DNA from: Stenotrophomonas koreensis
GTDB lineage: Bacteria > Pseudomonadota > Gammaproteobacteria > Xanthomonadales > Xanthomonadaceae
DNA: 64,000 nt
NCBI RefSeq assembly: GCF_001431525.1
Contig: NZ_LDJH01000014.1
Span: forward strand, 1-64,000
Direction: 5' to 3'
The translations under genes and the position numbers were made by a program. Positions 26,057 through 35,089 of the stretch are shown here, piece after piece. Position 1 is the stretch's first letter; each line of letters opens with the position of its first letter. The notes beneath the pieces are model-generated. The model did no database searches and was not told the DNA's origin. It saw nothing but the letters and a program-made list of their open reading frames with translations.

Positions 26057-26109
26057 AGCCGCAGGTCCTTGCCCTGTAAAATGCCGTTTCCGTAAGCGAG
26101 GAAGCACTG

Positions 26110-26244
26110 ATGAAGCGTACGTTGATGGCATTGATGGTGAGCCTGCTCGCATTGGGGCTGCTTGCCGGCTGCAATACCGTGGCCGGGTTCGGCAAGGACA
26201 TGCAGAAGGCTGGCGACAAGCTTGAAGGCGCTGCCAAGGGTTGA
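26110..26244 (+). CDS. Entericidin-family lipoprotein (second copy)
   Basis: Lipoprotein of 44 residues with signal peptide and lipobox LAGC (C21), then NTVAGFGKDMQKAGDKLEGA. It is a tandem paralogue of the gene 53 bp upstream, lacking that protein's Cys-containing tail. A strong terminator follows, so both copies probably share one transcript. Confidence 0.88.
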   Translation: MKRTLMALMVSLLALGLLAGCNTVAGFGKDMQKAGDKLEGAAKG

Positions 26245-26266
26245 TCCTGGCAACTGTCGATACCGG

Positions 26267-26294
26267 AAGGCCGGCCTTGGTGCCGGCCTTTTTT
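26267..26294 (+). terminator. Rho-independent terminator after the entericidin pair
   Basis: Perfect 9-bp stem AAGGCCGGC/GCCGGCCTT with a 6-nt loop followed by a T tract (26289-26294). Confidence 0.9.
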
Positions 26295-26430
26295 GTGCCT
26301 GCCTGCCCCGGTTGGGGAAGGCTTCAGGGTGTTGAGCAGCGGTTTTATGAAGGCTTGACCGTGAGCTTATGCGCTGGCACGCATTCTGCTTGTGCGGCGA
26401 TCCTGCCGCGCACAGACAGGACGACAACCA

Positions 26431-26643
26431 ATGAACAACGACATTGTTGCCGGTAAGTGGACCCAGCTGAAGGGCCGTATCCGTGAGAAATGGGGCGAAC
26501 TGACTGACGACGATTTCGATGTTGCCCAGGGCAATGCCGAGTACCTGAGTGGCAAGCTGCAGGAGCGCTATGGTTGGGCCAAGGACCGTGCCGAGCGCGA
26601 GATCAAGCAGTTCACCGACGACTGGCAGCGCGACAACCGCTGA
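26431..26643 (+). CDS. CsbD-family stress protein
   Basis: Hydrophilic protein of 70 residues matching the CsbD family along its length: [20 protein letters not shown] at the N-terminus, WGELTDDDF, then a [22 protein letters not shown] helix. CsbD proteins are often induced by general stress or stationary phase; their molecular role is not known. The ATG at 26431 is exact for the family. Confidence 0.93.
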   Translation: MNNDIVAGKWTQLKGRIREKWGELTDDDFDVAQGNAEYLSGKLQERYGWAKDRAEREIKQFTDDWQRDNR

Positions 26644-26648
26644 TTTCT

Positions 26649-26683
26649 CCCCGGGCTGCCTCGCTGACAGGGGCAGCCCGGGG
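26649..26683. terminator. Hairpin after csbD-like gene (no T tract)
   Basis: Perfect 12-bp stem CCCCGGGCTGCC/GGCAGCCCGGGG with an 11-nt loop, 6 bp after the stop codon. No T run follows, so it may act as a 3'-end stabiliser or bidirectional block rather than a classical terminator. Confidence 0.55.
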
Positions 26684-26728
26684 CGCAGGGCGCTACACTG
26701 GCACGGTCAAAAAACCGCAAGACCGTAC

Positions 26729-28021
26729 ATGAGCACCCGCGTCCTCACTGGCATTACCCCCTCCGGCACTCCGCATCTGGGCAACTACGTCGGCGCCATC
26801 CGCCCGGCCATTGCCGCCAGCCAGGCCGAGGGCATCGAGAGCTTCTTCTTCCTGGCCGACCTGCACAGCCTGATCAAGGACCAGCAGCCGGACCGTACCC
26901 AGCGTTCGACCCTGGAGATCGCGGCCAGCTGGCTGGCTTGTGGCCTGGACCCGGAGCAGGTGTGGTTCTATCGCCAGAGCGACATCCCGGAAACCACCGA
27001 GCTGATGTGGCTGCTCACCTGCGTGGCCGGCAAGGGCATCCTCAACCGTGCCCATGCCTACAAGGCCGCGGTGGACAAGAACCGCGCCGAGCAGCTCGAT
27101 GACGATGCCGGGGTCACCGCCGGGTTGTTCATGTACCCGGTGCTGATGGCTGCCGACATCCTGATCTTCAACGCGCACAAGGTGCCGGTCGGCCGCGACC
27201 AGGTTCAGCACATCGAGATGGCGCGCGATTTCGGCCAGCGCTTCAACCACGTCTACGGCCAGGAATTCTTCACCCTGCCCGAGGCGGTGGTCGATGAGAA
27301 CGTGGCCACCCTGGCCGGCCTGGACGGCCGCAAGATGAGCAAGAGCTACCACAACACGATTCCGCTGTTTTCCAGCCGTGACGAGCTGAAAAAGCTGATC
27401 GCGCAGATCGTCACCGATTCGCGCGCCCCGGGCGAGCCGAAGGACACCGAAGGCTCGGCGCTGTTCCAGCTCTACCAGGCCTTCGCCACGCCGGCACAGA
27501 CCGCCGCCTTCGCCCAAGCCTTTGCCGACGGCATCGGCTGGGGCGAGGCCAAGGCCCAGCTGCTGGAGGTGGTCGATGGCCACCTGGCGCCGATGCGCGA
27601 GCGCTACAACGCGCTGATGGCCGAGCCGGAAAAGATCGAGGCCCTGCTGCGTCGCCGTGGTGCGCAGCTGCGCGAGCGCTTCGCCATCCCGCTGCTGCGC
27701 CAGCTGCGCGATGCGGTCGGCCTGCGCGACCTGTCCAGCGTTGGCGACAAGCCGCAGCAAAAGGCTGCCAGCAAGGCCGTGCTGCCCAGCTTCAAGCAGT
27801 ACCGCGAGGCCGATGGCCAGTTCTACTTCAAGCTGCTCGACGGCCAGGGCGACCTGCTGCTGCAGAGCAGCGGCTACCCGGCCCCGCGTGATGCCGGCCA
27901 GCGCATTGCCGGCCTGAAGCAGGCCGCTGAAGCGTCTGCGCTGGATGGAGCGGACCTGCAATTGCAGGTGCCGGCCGAGCAGGTGCTTGAAGCGCTGGCC
28001 CTGATGCGCGAGGCTGACTGA
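26729..28021 (+). CDS. trpS: Tryptophanyl-tRNA synthetase with C-terminal extension
   Basis: Class I synthetase of 430 residues charging tRNA-Trp. The HIGH-like motif is PHLGN (ITPSGTPHLGNYVG) and the KMSKS loop is GRKMSKSYHN. The core ends around residue 335, close to the length of the Escherichia coli enzyme. The last about 80 residues (QYREADGQFYFKLLDGQGD, then LLLQSSGYP) resemble a DUF1508/YegP-type small domain. The ATG at 26729 begins the conserved STRVLTGITPSG segment. Confidence 0.95.
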   Translation: MSTRVLTGITPSGTPHLGNYVGAIRPAIAASQAEGIESFFFLADLHSLIKDQQPDRTQRSTLEIAASWLACGLDPEQVWFYRQSDIPETTELMWLLTCVAGKGILNRAHAYKAAVDKNRAEQLDDDAGVTAGLFMYPVLMAADILIFNAHKVPVGRDQVQHIEMARDFGQRFNHVYGQEFFTLPEAVVDENVATLAGLDGRKMSKSYHNTIPLFSSRDELKKLIAQIVTDSRAPGEPKDTEGSALFQLYQAFATPAQTAAFAQAFADGIGWGEAKAQLLEVVDGHLAPMRERYNALMAEPEKIEALLRRRGAQLRERFAIPLLRQLRDAVGLRDLSSVGDKPQQKAASKAVLPSFKQYREADGQFYFKLLDGQGDLLLQSSGYPAPRDAGQRIAGLKQAAEASALDGADLQLQVPAEQVLEALALMREAD

Positions 28022-28046
28022 CAACACCAGTGGAGGGGCAGCACCG

Positions 28047-28337
28047 ATGGCGTGGTTGACGTTGTTGTTGTTCTTTCCCTGGTTTGTGGTGCTGGCAGGG
28101 CTGTTCTGGTTCTTCCCGCGCCACCCGCGCACGCCGCGTCGGTCCTGGATCGATGCGGCGTTGCTGTTGCTGGCATTGCTGATGAGCATTGTGGCGATGC
28201 ACTGGGGGCATGCGCTGGGCCAGGCGGCTGCCGATGCCGGGGCGATCTGGCGCCAGGTGCTGGCCGTGCTGTCTGCCTATGGGGCATTTCTGGCGGTGTT
28301 GTGCGTGGCGGTCTGGCTGCGGCCACGGTTGTGGTGA
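28047..28337 (+). CDS. Small membrane protein, function unknown
   Basis: Protein of 96 residues with three hydrophobic segments (about 3-23, 36-52 and 67-90), separated by basic loops such as RHPRTPRR. It starts 25 bp after trpS with a GGAGGGG ribosome-binding site and probably belongs to the same transcript. No family is recognised. Confidence 0.65.
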   Translation: MAWLTLLLFFPWFVVLAGLFWFFPRHPRTPRRSWIDAALLLLALLMSIVAMHWGHALGQAAADAGAIWRQVLAVLSAYGAFLAVLCVAVWLRPRLW

Positions 28338-28384
28338 TCATGGCCGGCCTGGTGCCGGATCGGTTTGACTGACAGGAGTTGGAC

Positions 28385-29335
28385 ATGGGTGAGCAATTGC
28401 CGGCGTTTTCCGCGCAGGGAATCCATTGCATCGATACCGGCCTGGTGCGTCCTGGGTTCGATGCCGCCTGGCTGGTGGTCGAGCAGGGGCGGGCGGCCTT
28501 CATCGACTGCGGCACCAGCCATGCGGTGCCGGCGATGCTGCAGGCGCTGGCCCGGCTCGGGCTGGGGCCGGAGGCGGTGGACTGGCTGATCCTGACCCAT
28601 GTGCATCTGGACCATGCCGGCGGTGCCGGGGCGCTGCTGGCGCACCTGCCCCATGCCCGGGTCCTGGTGCATCCGCGCGGCGCGCCGCACCTGATCGACC
28701 CGTCGCGGCTGGTGGCCGGTGCCACCGCTGTCTATGGCGCCGAAGAAATGGCGCGCAGCTATGGCCAGGTGCTGCCGATCGACCCGGCGCGGGTGCACTG
28801 CGCCAGCGATGGCCAGAGCATCGACCTGGCCGGGCGCGCGCTGCTGTGCATCGACACCCCCGGCCATGCCCGCCACCACCTGTGCGTGTTCGATGCACGC
28901 AGCCGCAGCTGGTTCACCGGCGACACCTTCGGTATTTCCTACCGCGAGCTGGACGGGCCGCACGGGCATTTCATCATTCCCACCACCTCGCCGGTGCAGT
29001 TCGAACCCGGGCCGCTCAAGCATTCCATTGGCCGGATGCTGGCGCTGCAACCGCAGGCCATGCACCTGACCCATTACGCCAGTGTCGGCCAGGTGGAGCG
29101 GCTGGGGCAGCAGTTGATCGAGCAGATCGATGCGATGGTCGCCATTGCCCGCCAGCAGGCGCAAGGCGATGCGCAGACCCTGGAACAGCGCCTGTTCGAT
29201 GCGTTGAGCGGTTACTACGCCGGGCGTGCCGAACAGGCCGGGCTGTCGCCGGCGCAGGTGTTGCCGCTGCTGGCCATCGACATCCGCCTCAATGCCCAGG
29301 GCCTGGTGTGCTGGCTGCAGCGTGGGCTTGACTGA
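28385..29335 (+). CDS. Metallo-beta-lactamase-fold hydrolase
   Basis: Cytosolic protein of 316 residues with the binuclear metal motif THVHLDHAGG, then TPGHARHH and FTGDTFG as later ligand regions, placing it among MBL-fold hydrolases of the glyoxalase II-like group. The substrate cannot be told; a thioester or lactone hydrolase is possible. The ATG at 28385 follows an AGGAG ribosome-binding site. The C-terminal about 80 residues are helical and Gln/Ala-rich. Confidence 0.85.
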   Translation: MGEQLPAFSAQGIHCIDTGLVRPGFDAAWLVVEQGRAAFIDCGTSHAVPAMLQALARLGLGPEAVDWLILTHVHLDHAGGAGALLAHLPHARVLVHPRGAPHLIDPSRLVAGATAVYGAEEMARSYGQVLPIDPARVHCASDGQSIDLAGRALLCIDTPGHARHHLCVFDARSRSWFTGDTFGISYRELDGPHGHFIIPTTSPVQFEPGPLKHSIGRMLALQPQAMHLTHYASVGQVERLGQQLIEQIDAMVAIARQQAQGDAQTLEQRLFDALSGYYAGRAEQAGLSPAQVLPLLAIDIRLNAQGLVCWLQRGLD

Positions 29336-29429
29336 CACCGATCCAGAGTCGACGGGTATCCCGGCCTGAAGGGGGGCGGGCAGCAGGGAGCGCGTCATGG
29401 AAGTCGCGTAAAACGCAAACGGAGGCGTG

Positions 29430-30503
29430 ATGAAATCCAGACTGTTGGTGGGAATCCTGATCCTGGCCCTGATGGTGGTGTGCGGCATCGCCGGTGGCCT
29501 GGGTTTTTTGCTCTGGCAGCAGCGCCAGGCGGCGGGCAGTACCCCGTTGCCGGCCCCGGCGGTGCTGGCACCTCCGGTTGCCGGGCCGCCGCTAGCGGCC
29601 GATACCGCCAGCACGGCCGATAACGGGCAGGTGCCCAGCGAGCCGCCGCCGCCGATCCCGGCCGAGTTGCCCGCCGGGCCGCGCTTTGTCTATGCCTACC
29701 TGCCGGCCCACAGCCCGGCGATGCGTGCCACCGAGGCCTTCACCCGCGAGCTGGACGTGCTGCACCAGCTCAACGAGGTCAACTCGCTGGATGGTGTGCT
29801 GATGCTGCCCGGCCCGCTGCGCCTGCTCACCGCCGAATGCGAGACGATCAACGCCTATTACGTGGCCGAGCGCGGCGAAATCGTCCTGTGCTATGAAATG
29901 ATCAGCTACCTGGTCGATCTGGGCCTGCAGCTGCACCGTGACCCCTCCGGGCAGGCCGATACCACCCAGGCGGCGCGGTTCCTGCTGGCCAACCTGCGTT
30001 TCATGATGCTGCATGAGGTCGGCCATGCGCTGGTGGACCAGCTCCAGCTCAATGTCACCGGGCGCGAGGAGGATGCCGTGGACCAGCTGGCCACCACGCT
30101 GATGCTGACCCTGATCGACCCGGAAGAATCCGAAGCCGATGTCGCCAGCAACCTGGACATGGCCGGGCGTTTTTTCCTGGCCAATACCCGCGAGGACGGC
30201 TATGGCCTGGCCCATTACGCCGGTGAGCATTCCCTGGGGGAACAGCGCTATTTCAACCTGATGTGCCTGCTCTATGGCGCCGATCCGGGGCGTTACCTGC
30301 GGGTGGTGACTTCCGGCCGGCTGCCCGAGGCGCGTGCGCTGCGCTGCCCGGAGGAGAGCAGGCGGATCACCCGCTCCTGGTCGCGCACCCTGGTGCCGCA
30401 TTTTGCCCCGCGCTACCAGCAAAGCGACGAGCAGGCCCGGCAGGTGCACCAGCAGGTGCTGGAACGCCGGCGGCAGAATGCGCCGGCGCCTTACCGGCAA
30501 TGA
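29430..30503 (+). CDS. DUF4344 putative membrane-anchored metallopeptidase
   Basis: Protein of 357 residues with an N-terminal membrane helix (about 5-27) and a Pro/Ala-rich spacer, then a periplasmic domain containing the zinc motif H195-E196-VG-H199 (MLHEVGHALVDQ) and downstream EEDAVDQLATTLML, characteristic of DUF4344. Peptidase activity is inferred from the motif. The ATG at 29430 is preceded by GGAGG; a GTG one codon earlier is possible. Confidence 0.82.
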   Translation: MKSRLLVGILILALMVVCGIAGGLGFLLWQQRQAAGSTPLPAPAVLAPPVAGPPLAADTASTADNGQVPSEPPPPIPAELPAGPRFVYAYLPAHSPAMRATEAFTRELDVLHQLNEVNSLDGVLMLPGPLRLLTAECETINAYYVAERGEIVLCYEMISYLVDLGLQLHRDPSGQADTTQAARFLLANLRFMMLHEVGHALVDQLQLNVTGREEDAVDQLATTLMLTLIDPEESEADVASNLDMAGRFFLANTREDGYGLAHYAGEHSLGEQRYFNLMCLLYGADPGRYLRVVTSGRLPEARALRCPEESRRITRSWSRTLVPHFAPRYQQSDEQARQVHQQVLERRRQNAPAPYRQ

Positions 30504-30572
30504 TCGCCATCCCCGGCTGGCGCTATCATTCACCGCTTCCCGCCTTGCCTGCCGGTGCCCGTTGTGAATCCG

Positions 30573-32228
30573 ATGCATATCGTGCTGTTGTCCTCCTGCC
30601 TGTTCGCAGGTGGGCTTGCCCATGCAGCCAATGACCTGCCGGGCGGGGGGATCGACGCACAGACGCTGAACCGGCATGTGCAGGTGCTGGCCTCGGAGGC
30701 GTTCGAGGGCCGCGCGCCGGCCTCGGCCGGCGAACAGCGCACGGTGGATTACCTGGTCGAGCAGTTCAGCGCCGCCGGCCTGCAGCCGGGCGGTGAGGAT
30801 GGCCGCTGGGTGCAGGAGGTGCCGCTGGTACGGGTGAGCACGCGGCAGACGCCAACGGCCCGGCTGCACCTTGGCGACAGCGTGCGCGAGCTGGTCAACG
30901 GCCAGGACATCACCCTGCAGAGCCTGCAGCCGCAGGCGCAGATCACGCTGGACAGGCTGCCGCTGGTGTTCATCGGTTACGGCATCAATGCGCCCGAGCG
31001 CGGCTGGGATGATTACAAGCAGCAGGACCTGCGCGGCAAGATCGCCATCGTGCTGATCAACGATGCCGATTTCCACGCCGGGCAGCCCGGTGCCTTCGAT
31101 GGCCGTGCGGTGACCTATTACGGCCGCTGGACCTACAAGTACGAGGAAGCCGCCCGGCGTGGCGCCGCTGGCGTGCTGATCGTGCACGACACCGCTGCGG
31201 CAGCCTACCCGTGGGCCACGGTGCGTGCCTCTGGCACCTCGCCGCTGTTTGACATCCAGCGTCCGCCGGCCGAGGCGATGGCCGCGCACACCCCGTTGCG
31301 TGGCTGGATTGAGCCGGGCGTGGCGCGCGAGCTGTTTGCCGCCGCCGGGCAGGACCTGGACCAGCTGTCGCGGCAGGCGATGCAGGCCGATTTTGTGCCG
31401 GTGGCCTTGGCCGGGGTGGCACTGTCGGCGGAGCTGGCCTTGCTGCACGAACCGGTGCGCAGCCGCAACGTGGTTGCCCGCCTCGATGGCGGCAGCCATG
31501 CCGGGGAGGCAGTGGTGTTTTCTGCCCACTGGGACAGCTACGGCATCGGCCAGCCCGATGCCCAGGGGCGCACGGTCCGCCCCGGCGCGGTGGACAACGC
31601 CACCGGGGTGGCCGCGGTGCTGGAGCTGGCGCGGGTGTTTGCCGCCGGTCCGCAGCCGCAGCGTAGCCTGTATTTCGTGGCCTTCACCGCCGAGGAGAAG
31701 GGGCTGCTCGGCGCCAGTTACTTTGCCGCCCACCCGCCGGTGCCGCTGGCGCAGGTGGCGGCCGTGCTCAACATCGAGATGTTCAGCCCCGATGGCGCCA
31801 CCGCCGACATCGCCAGCTGGGGCCGTGGCCGGGTGTCGCTGGAGCAGGACCTGGCCGAGGTAGCCAGCGCCCGTGGCCGCTACTACAGCCCGGATCCGGA
31901 CCTGGAAGCCGGCTTCTTCTACCGCGCCGACCATTTCGCCTTTGCCCGCCTGGGCGTGCCGGCGATCACCATCGGTGCCGGCCTGGATGCCCTGGACGGC
32001 GGGATAACGGCCGGCCGGCAGCGGCGCCAAGCCTATTTCGCCAACTGCTACCACCAGGCCTGCGATGGCTGGGATGCCAGCTGGAACCCGGCCGGGCTGG
32101 CCGCGGACACCCTGCTGGTCTACGACCTGGGCCACCGCCTGGCCAACAGCCGGCAGTGGCCGCAGTGGGAGGACGGTTCGGAGTTTGCCGCTGCCCGCCA
32201 GGCCAGCCAGGCCCAGCGCAGCCCCTGA
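30573..32228 (+). CDS. M28-family zinc aminopeptidase with PA insert
   Basis: Exported peptidase of 552 residues. A signal peptide ends near AHA-AND. A protease-associated (PA) insert lies at about 125-260. The two-zinc site is complete: H319 and D321 (AHWDS), D in VDNATGV, EE in AEEKGLLG, the acidic IEMF region, and H in RADHFAF. It removes N-terminal residues from peptides in the periplasm or outside. GTG at 30564 or the upstream GTG at 30555 are alternative starts; the ATG at 30573 gives the best signal peptide. Confidence 0.9.
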   Translation: MHIVLLSSCLFAGGLAHAANDLPGGGIDAQTLNRHVQVLASEAFEGRAPASAGEQRTVDYLVEQFSAAGLQPGGEDGRWVQEVPLVRVSTRQTPTARLHLGDSVRELVNGQDITLQSLQPQAQITLDRLPLVFIGYGINAPERGWDDYKQQDLRGKIAIVLINDADFHAGQPGAFDGRAVTYYGRWTYKYEEAARRGAAGVLIVHDTAAAAYPWATVRASGTSPLFDIQRPPAEAMAAHTPLRGWIEPGVARELFAAAGQDLDQLSRQAMQADFVPVALAGVALSAELALLHEPVRSRNVVARLDGGSHAGEAVVFSAHWDSYGIGQPDAQGRTVRPGAVDNATGVAAVLELARVFAAGPQPQRSLYFVAFTAEEKGLLGASYFAAHPPVPLAQVAAVLNIEMFSPDGATADIASWGRGRVSLEQDLAEVASARGRYYSPDPDLEAGFFYRADHFAFARLGVPAITIGAGLDALDGGITAGRQRRQAYFANCYHQACDGWDASWNPAGLAADTLLVYDLGHRLANSRQWPQWEDGSEFAAARQASQAQRSP

Positions 32229-32314
32229 GCACCGCCCGCCTTCCTTCCCTGCCGCTCCCTGCGACAGGCAGCCTTCCTGCGGCCCGTCGGCCGTGCCCTG
32301 CCGAGTAGTCCGTG

Positions 32315-33214
32315 ATGTCCGTCCCTGTTGCTGCACCGGCCGCCCCGCGTGGCGGCCTTGTCCTGCTGGCCCTGTTGCTGGTGTACGTGGTCTGGGGCTC
32401 CACCTTCCTGGGCATCCGTTTTGCCCTGGAGGCCGGCATGAAGCCGTTGTCCATGGTGTCCGGCAGCCGCTTCGTGCTGGCCGGCAGCATCCTGTATGGC
32501 CTGTTGCGCTGGCGTGGCCTGCCGGCACCGAGCCGGGCGCAGTGGTTGAACATGCTGGTAATGGGCATGTGCCTGCTGTTCCTGGGCAACGGCATGGTGG
32601 TGCTGGCCCAGCGCGACGTGTCTTCCGGGCTGGCCGCGGTGGCGGTGGCCTCGGTGCCGTTGTGGATGGCGCTGTTCACGCTGATCCGCGGCCAGCGTGT
32701 CGGTGGCCGGGAATGGCTGGGCCTTGGCATCGGTTTTGCCGGCATCGTCTGGCTCAATGCCGGCTCCAGCCTGAGCGCATCGCCGTTGGCGCTGGGGCTG
32801 TTGCTGCTGGCGCCGCTGGGCTGGGCCTTCGGCTCGATCTGGTCGCGCGGACGCGACCTGCCTTCGCCCTTCATGACCGCCGCCGGGCAGATGCTCTGCG
32901 GCGGGGTGCTGCTGATGATGGTCGGCTTTGCCAGCGGTGAGCGCTGGAACACGCCCCCGCCGGTGTCCGGCTTGCTGGCGGTGTCCTACCTGTGCGTGTT
33001 CGGCTCGATCATCGCCTTCACCGCCTACGTCTGGCTGCTGCACAACGTGCGCCCGGTACTGGCCGGCAGCTATGCCTACGTCAACCCGGTGATTGCGGTG
33101 GCGCTGGGCGCCAGTCTGGCCGGCGAACGCTTTTCAAGCAGCGAATTCGGCGCGATGGCAGTGATTCTGGCCGGCGTGGTGGTGATCACCCTGGCACAAC
33201 GGGGCAAGCGATGA
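32315..33214 (+). CDS. yedA: EamA-family exporter YedA
   Basis: Inner-membrane protein of 299 residues with ten predicted helices in two EamA repeats. The VYVVWGSTFLGIRFALE start and RFVLAG block match YedA-type drug/metabolite exporters. Its stop overlaps the rarD start (ATGA), so the two transporters are translationally coupled. A GTG one codon upstream could also be used. Substrate unknown. Confidence 0.88.
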   Translation: MSVPVAAPAAPRGGLVLLALLLVYVVWGSTFLGIRFALEAGMKPLSMVSGSRFVLAGSILYGLLRWRGLPAPSRAQWLNMLVMGMCLLFLGNGMVVLAQRDVSSGLAAVAVASVPLWMALFTLIRGQRVGGREWLGLGIGFAGIVWLNAGSSLSASPLALGLLLLAPLGWAFGSIWSRGRDLPSPFMTAAGQMLCGGVLLMMVGFASGERWNTPPPVSGLLAVSYLCVFGSIIAFTAYVWLLHNVRPVLAGSYAYVNPVIAVALGASLAGERFSSSEFGAMAVILAGVVVITLAQRGKR

Positions 33215-34104
33215 GCAGTGATGAGCAATCCCGTAAAGGCCTGCTGGCAGCGGCGCTGGCCTTTGTCATCTGGGGCCTGTTTCCGTTGTACTGGCATCTG
33301 CTCAAGGCCGTGCCCTCGGACCAGATCATTGCCCACCGGATTGTCTGGAGCGCGGTGCTGCTGTGCGTGCTGCTGTGCGCACGCCAGGGCCTGCAATGGC
33401 TGCGCACCATCCTGGCCAGCCCGCGCACGTTCTGGCTGCTGGGCTCGGCCAGCCTGCTGATCGGCGCCAACTGGAGCCTGTATATCTGGGCGGTCAACGC
33501 CGGGCATGTGGTCGAGACCAGCCTGGGCTACTTCATCAACCCGCTGCTGAGCGTGCTGCTGGGCGTGCTGGTGCTGGGCGAGCGCCTGCGCCTCTGGCAG
33601 TGGCTGGCGGTGGGCATCGCCGCGCTGGGGGTGATCTGGCTGACCTGGCAGGCCGGGCGCGCGCCGTGGATCGCGATCGGGCTGTCGGCCACCTTTGGCG
33701 TGTATGGCCTGCTGCGCAAGCTGGTCAAGGTGGAGCCGGTGGCCGGGATCGGGCTGGAGAGCCTGTTCCTGCTGCTGCCGGCGCTGGGCTGGCTGCTGTG
33801 GGTTGAAGCCGGCCATGGCGGTGCCTTCTTCAGCGGCAGCTGGGGCCCCGGGGTGATGAGCCTGCTGGTGCTGGCCGGCGCGGTCAGCGCGGTGCCGCTG
33901 ATTGCCTTCACCTACGGCGTACAGCGGGTGCCGCTGTCCACGGTCGGGCTGCTGCAGTACATCGGCCCGACCCTGCAGTTCCTCACCGGCGTGCTGTTCT
34001 TCCGCGAACCCTTCGGGCCGGACCGGCTGGTCGGTTTTGCCTGCATCTGGGCGGCCTTGCTGATCTTTGCCGCCGATGGGTGGCGGGTAAGCCGCCGGCG
34101 CTGA
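33211..34104 (+). CDS. rarD: EamA-family transporter RarD
   Basis: Inner-membrane protein of 297 residues, ten helices. The RKGLLAAALAFVIWGLFPLYW start and HRIVWS segment are the RarD signature. Members are predicted small-molecule permeases (chloramphenicol-sensitivity in Escherichia coli lore) with uncertain substrates. It overlaps yedA by 4 bp. Confidence 0.9.
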   Translation: MSSDEQSRKGLLAAALAFVIWGLFPLYWHLLKAVPSDQIIAHRIVWSAVLLCVLLCARQGLQWLRTILASPRTFWLLGSASLLIGANWSLYIWAVNAGHVVETSLGYFINPLLSVLLGVLVLGERLRLWQWLAVGIAALGVIWLTWQAGRAPWIAIGLSATFGVYGLLRKLVKVEPVAGIGLESLFLLLPALGWLLWVEAGHGGAFFSGSWGPGVMSLLVLAGAVSAVPLIAFTYGVQRVPLSTVGLLQYIGPTLQFLTGVLFFREPFGPDRLVGFACIWAALLIFAADGWRVSRRR

Positions 34105-34350
34105 GCGCACTGCCGGGCGCAACCCAGGCCGCTGCAGACGGGGCGGTCACGCACGCGGCCGCTGCCCGCCTGGCCGGGGCGCAAGGCGGGCGGGGGATCT
34201 CTGCCCTGCCGCTGCCGGGTGCACGCGCGGCAGGGCGGTAGCGTGACCTTTTGCGCTGGTCAGGGGCCGCGGCACGCGGGCATGATCTGGCCAGGCCAAA
34301 GGCGGCAGACCGCCTCGTTGATCATTTGCCCGCTTCCGCCCGGAGACCGC

Positions 34351-34767
34351 ATGCCCACCCTGCAAACCCTGCATCACCACCTGCGCTGGATCGCCCTGGT
34401 CGCCATCGTCATCAGCGTGCTCACCTGGGCGGTGGACCTGGCCGGCCTGGTCTACGCCTGCCCGTATTGCCGCTCCCAGCGCACGGTCATCGGCCTGCTT
34501 GGTGCGTTGCTGCTGCTGCCACTGCCGGCACTGGGCCACTGGGCAGTGCGCTGGCTGGCCACGGTTCTGGCCGTGTTCGGCGCCCAGGTCGCCAGCCGCC
34601 AGCACTTCGGCGGCTGGAGCAAGCTCAGCGCCGGCGAGTTCGCCCTGGCCCAGAAATGGTGGATGGACCCCTTCCTGCTTTCCGGCATTGCCCTGTTCCT
34701 GATCACCGGGCTGGTGCTGTTGCTGTGGTCGGTGCCTGGGGCGCGTGTACGTCCTTCAGTCGGTTGA
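34351..34767 (+). CDS. Four-helix membrane protein with CPYC motif (DsbB-like)
   Basis: Protein of 138 residues with four hydrophobic segments (about 13-34, 44-60, 64-80 and 111-130). A C37-P-Y-C40 pair sits at the end of the first helix, reminiscent of DsbB/VKOR redox proteins, but the second cysteine pair of DsbB is missing. Function unknown; a membrane thiol role is only a suggestion. Its last 12 bp overlap the convergent small gene. Confidence 0.6.
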   Translation: MPTLQTLHHHLRWIALVAIVISVLTWAVDLAGLVYACPYCRSQRTVIGLLGALLLLPLPALGHWAVRWLATVLAVFGAQVASRQHFGGWSKLSAGEFALAQKWWMDPFLLSGIALFLITGLVLLLWSVPGARVRPSVG

Positions 34768-34968
34768 TGGGATATCCGAAGGCGCACGAGTGGATGTTGC
34801 CGATAGCTGGTCCTGCTCCCGCTGACCTTCGCGCAACGCCCGCAGGATCGGACGAACCCATTCTGGACTTTCCTCGTCGGTCAGCAAGCTGGGATTCCAC
34901 TGTGTTGCGTCTGCAGCTGCGGGGCCTGTCTCGTTGGCGGGATCTTGCGGGTCATCAGGTACTGGCAT
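34756..34968 (-). CDS. Small acidic hypothetical protein
   Basis: Protein of 70 residues, rich in Pro, Asp, Glu and Gln, with LTDEESPEWVRPILRALREG as its most structured segment. The ATG at 34968 has a strong AAAGGAA ribosome-binding site. No signal peptide or membrane segment. Family not recognised. Confidence 0.55.
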   Translation of the reverse strand: MPVPDDPQDPANETGPAAADATQWNPSLLTDEESPEWVRPILRALREGQREQDQLSATSTRAPSDIPSTD

Positions 34969-35039
34969 GGGTATTCCTTTGTTCTGCCGATGCCTGCAGC
35001 GTGCATCTGCCGTTCGCGAGCCGCAATCCCTGACCCGAA

Positions 35040-35066
35040 AAAAAGCCCGCATTGAGCGGGCTTTTT
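35040..35066. terminator. Bidirectional terminator between mnmG and the small gene
   Basis: Perfect 11-bp stem AAAAAGCCCGC/GCGGGCTTTTT, 5-nt loop, with T runs on both strands. It would end mnmG transcripts leftward and any rightward read-through. Confidence 0.85.
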
Positions 35067-35089
35067 GTTTCAGTGCAGGCGGCAGGAGA

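Noticed and set aside
29592..32528. Long antisense open frame across the DUF4344, M28 and yedA genes
   Set aside because: Spans three genes with strong motifs on the other strand; product is low-complexity and has no recognisable fold.
34105..34350. Repetitive extragenic or SMAG-like element near the 34203-34236 hairpin
   Set aside because: Only one hairpin, and no clear GTAG-led repeat copies seen elsewhere in the window.
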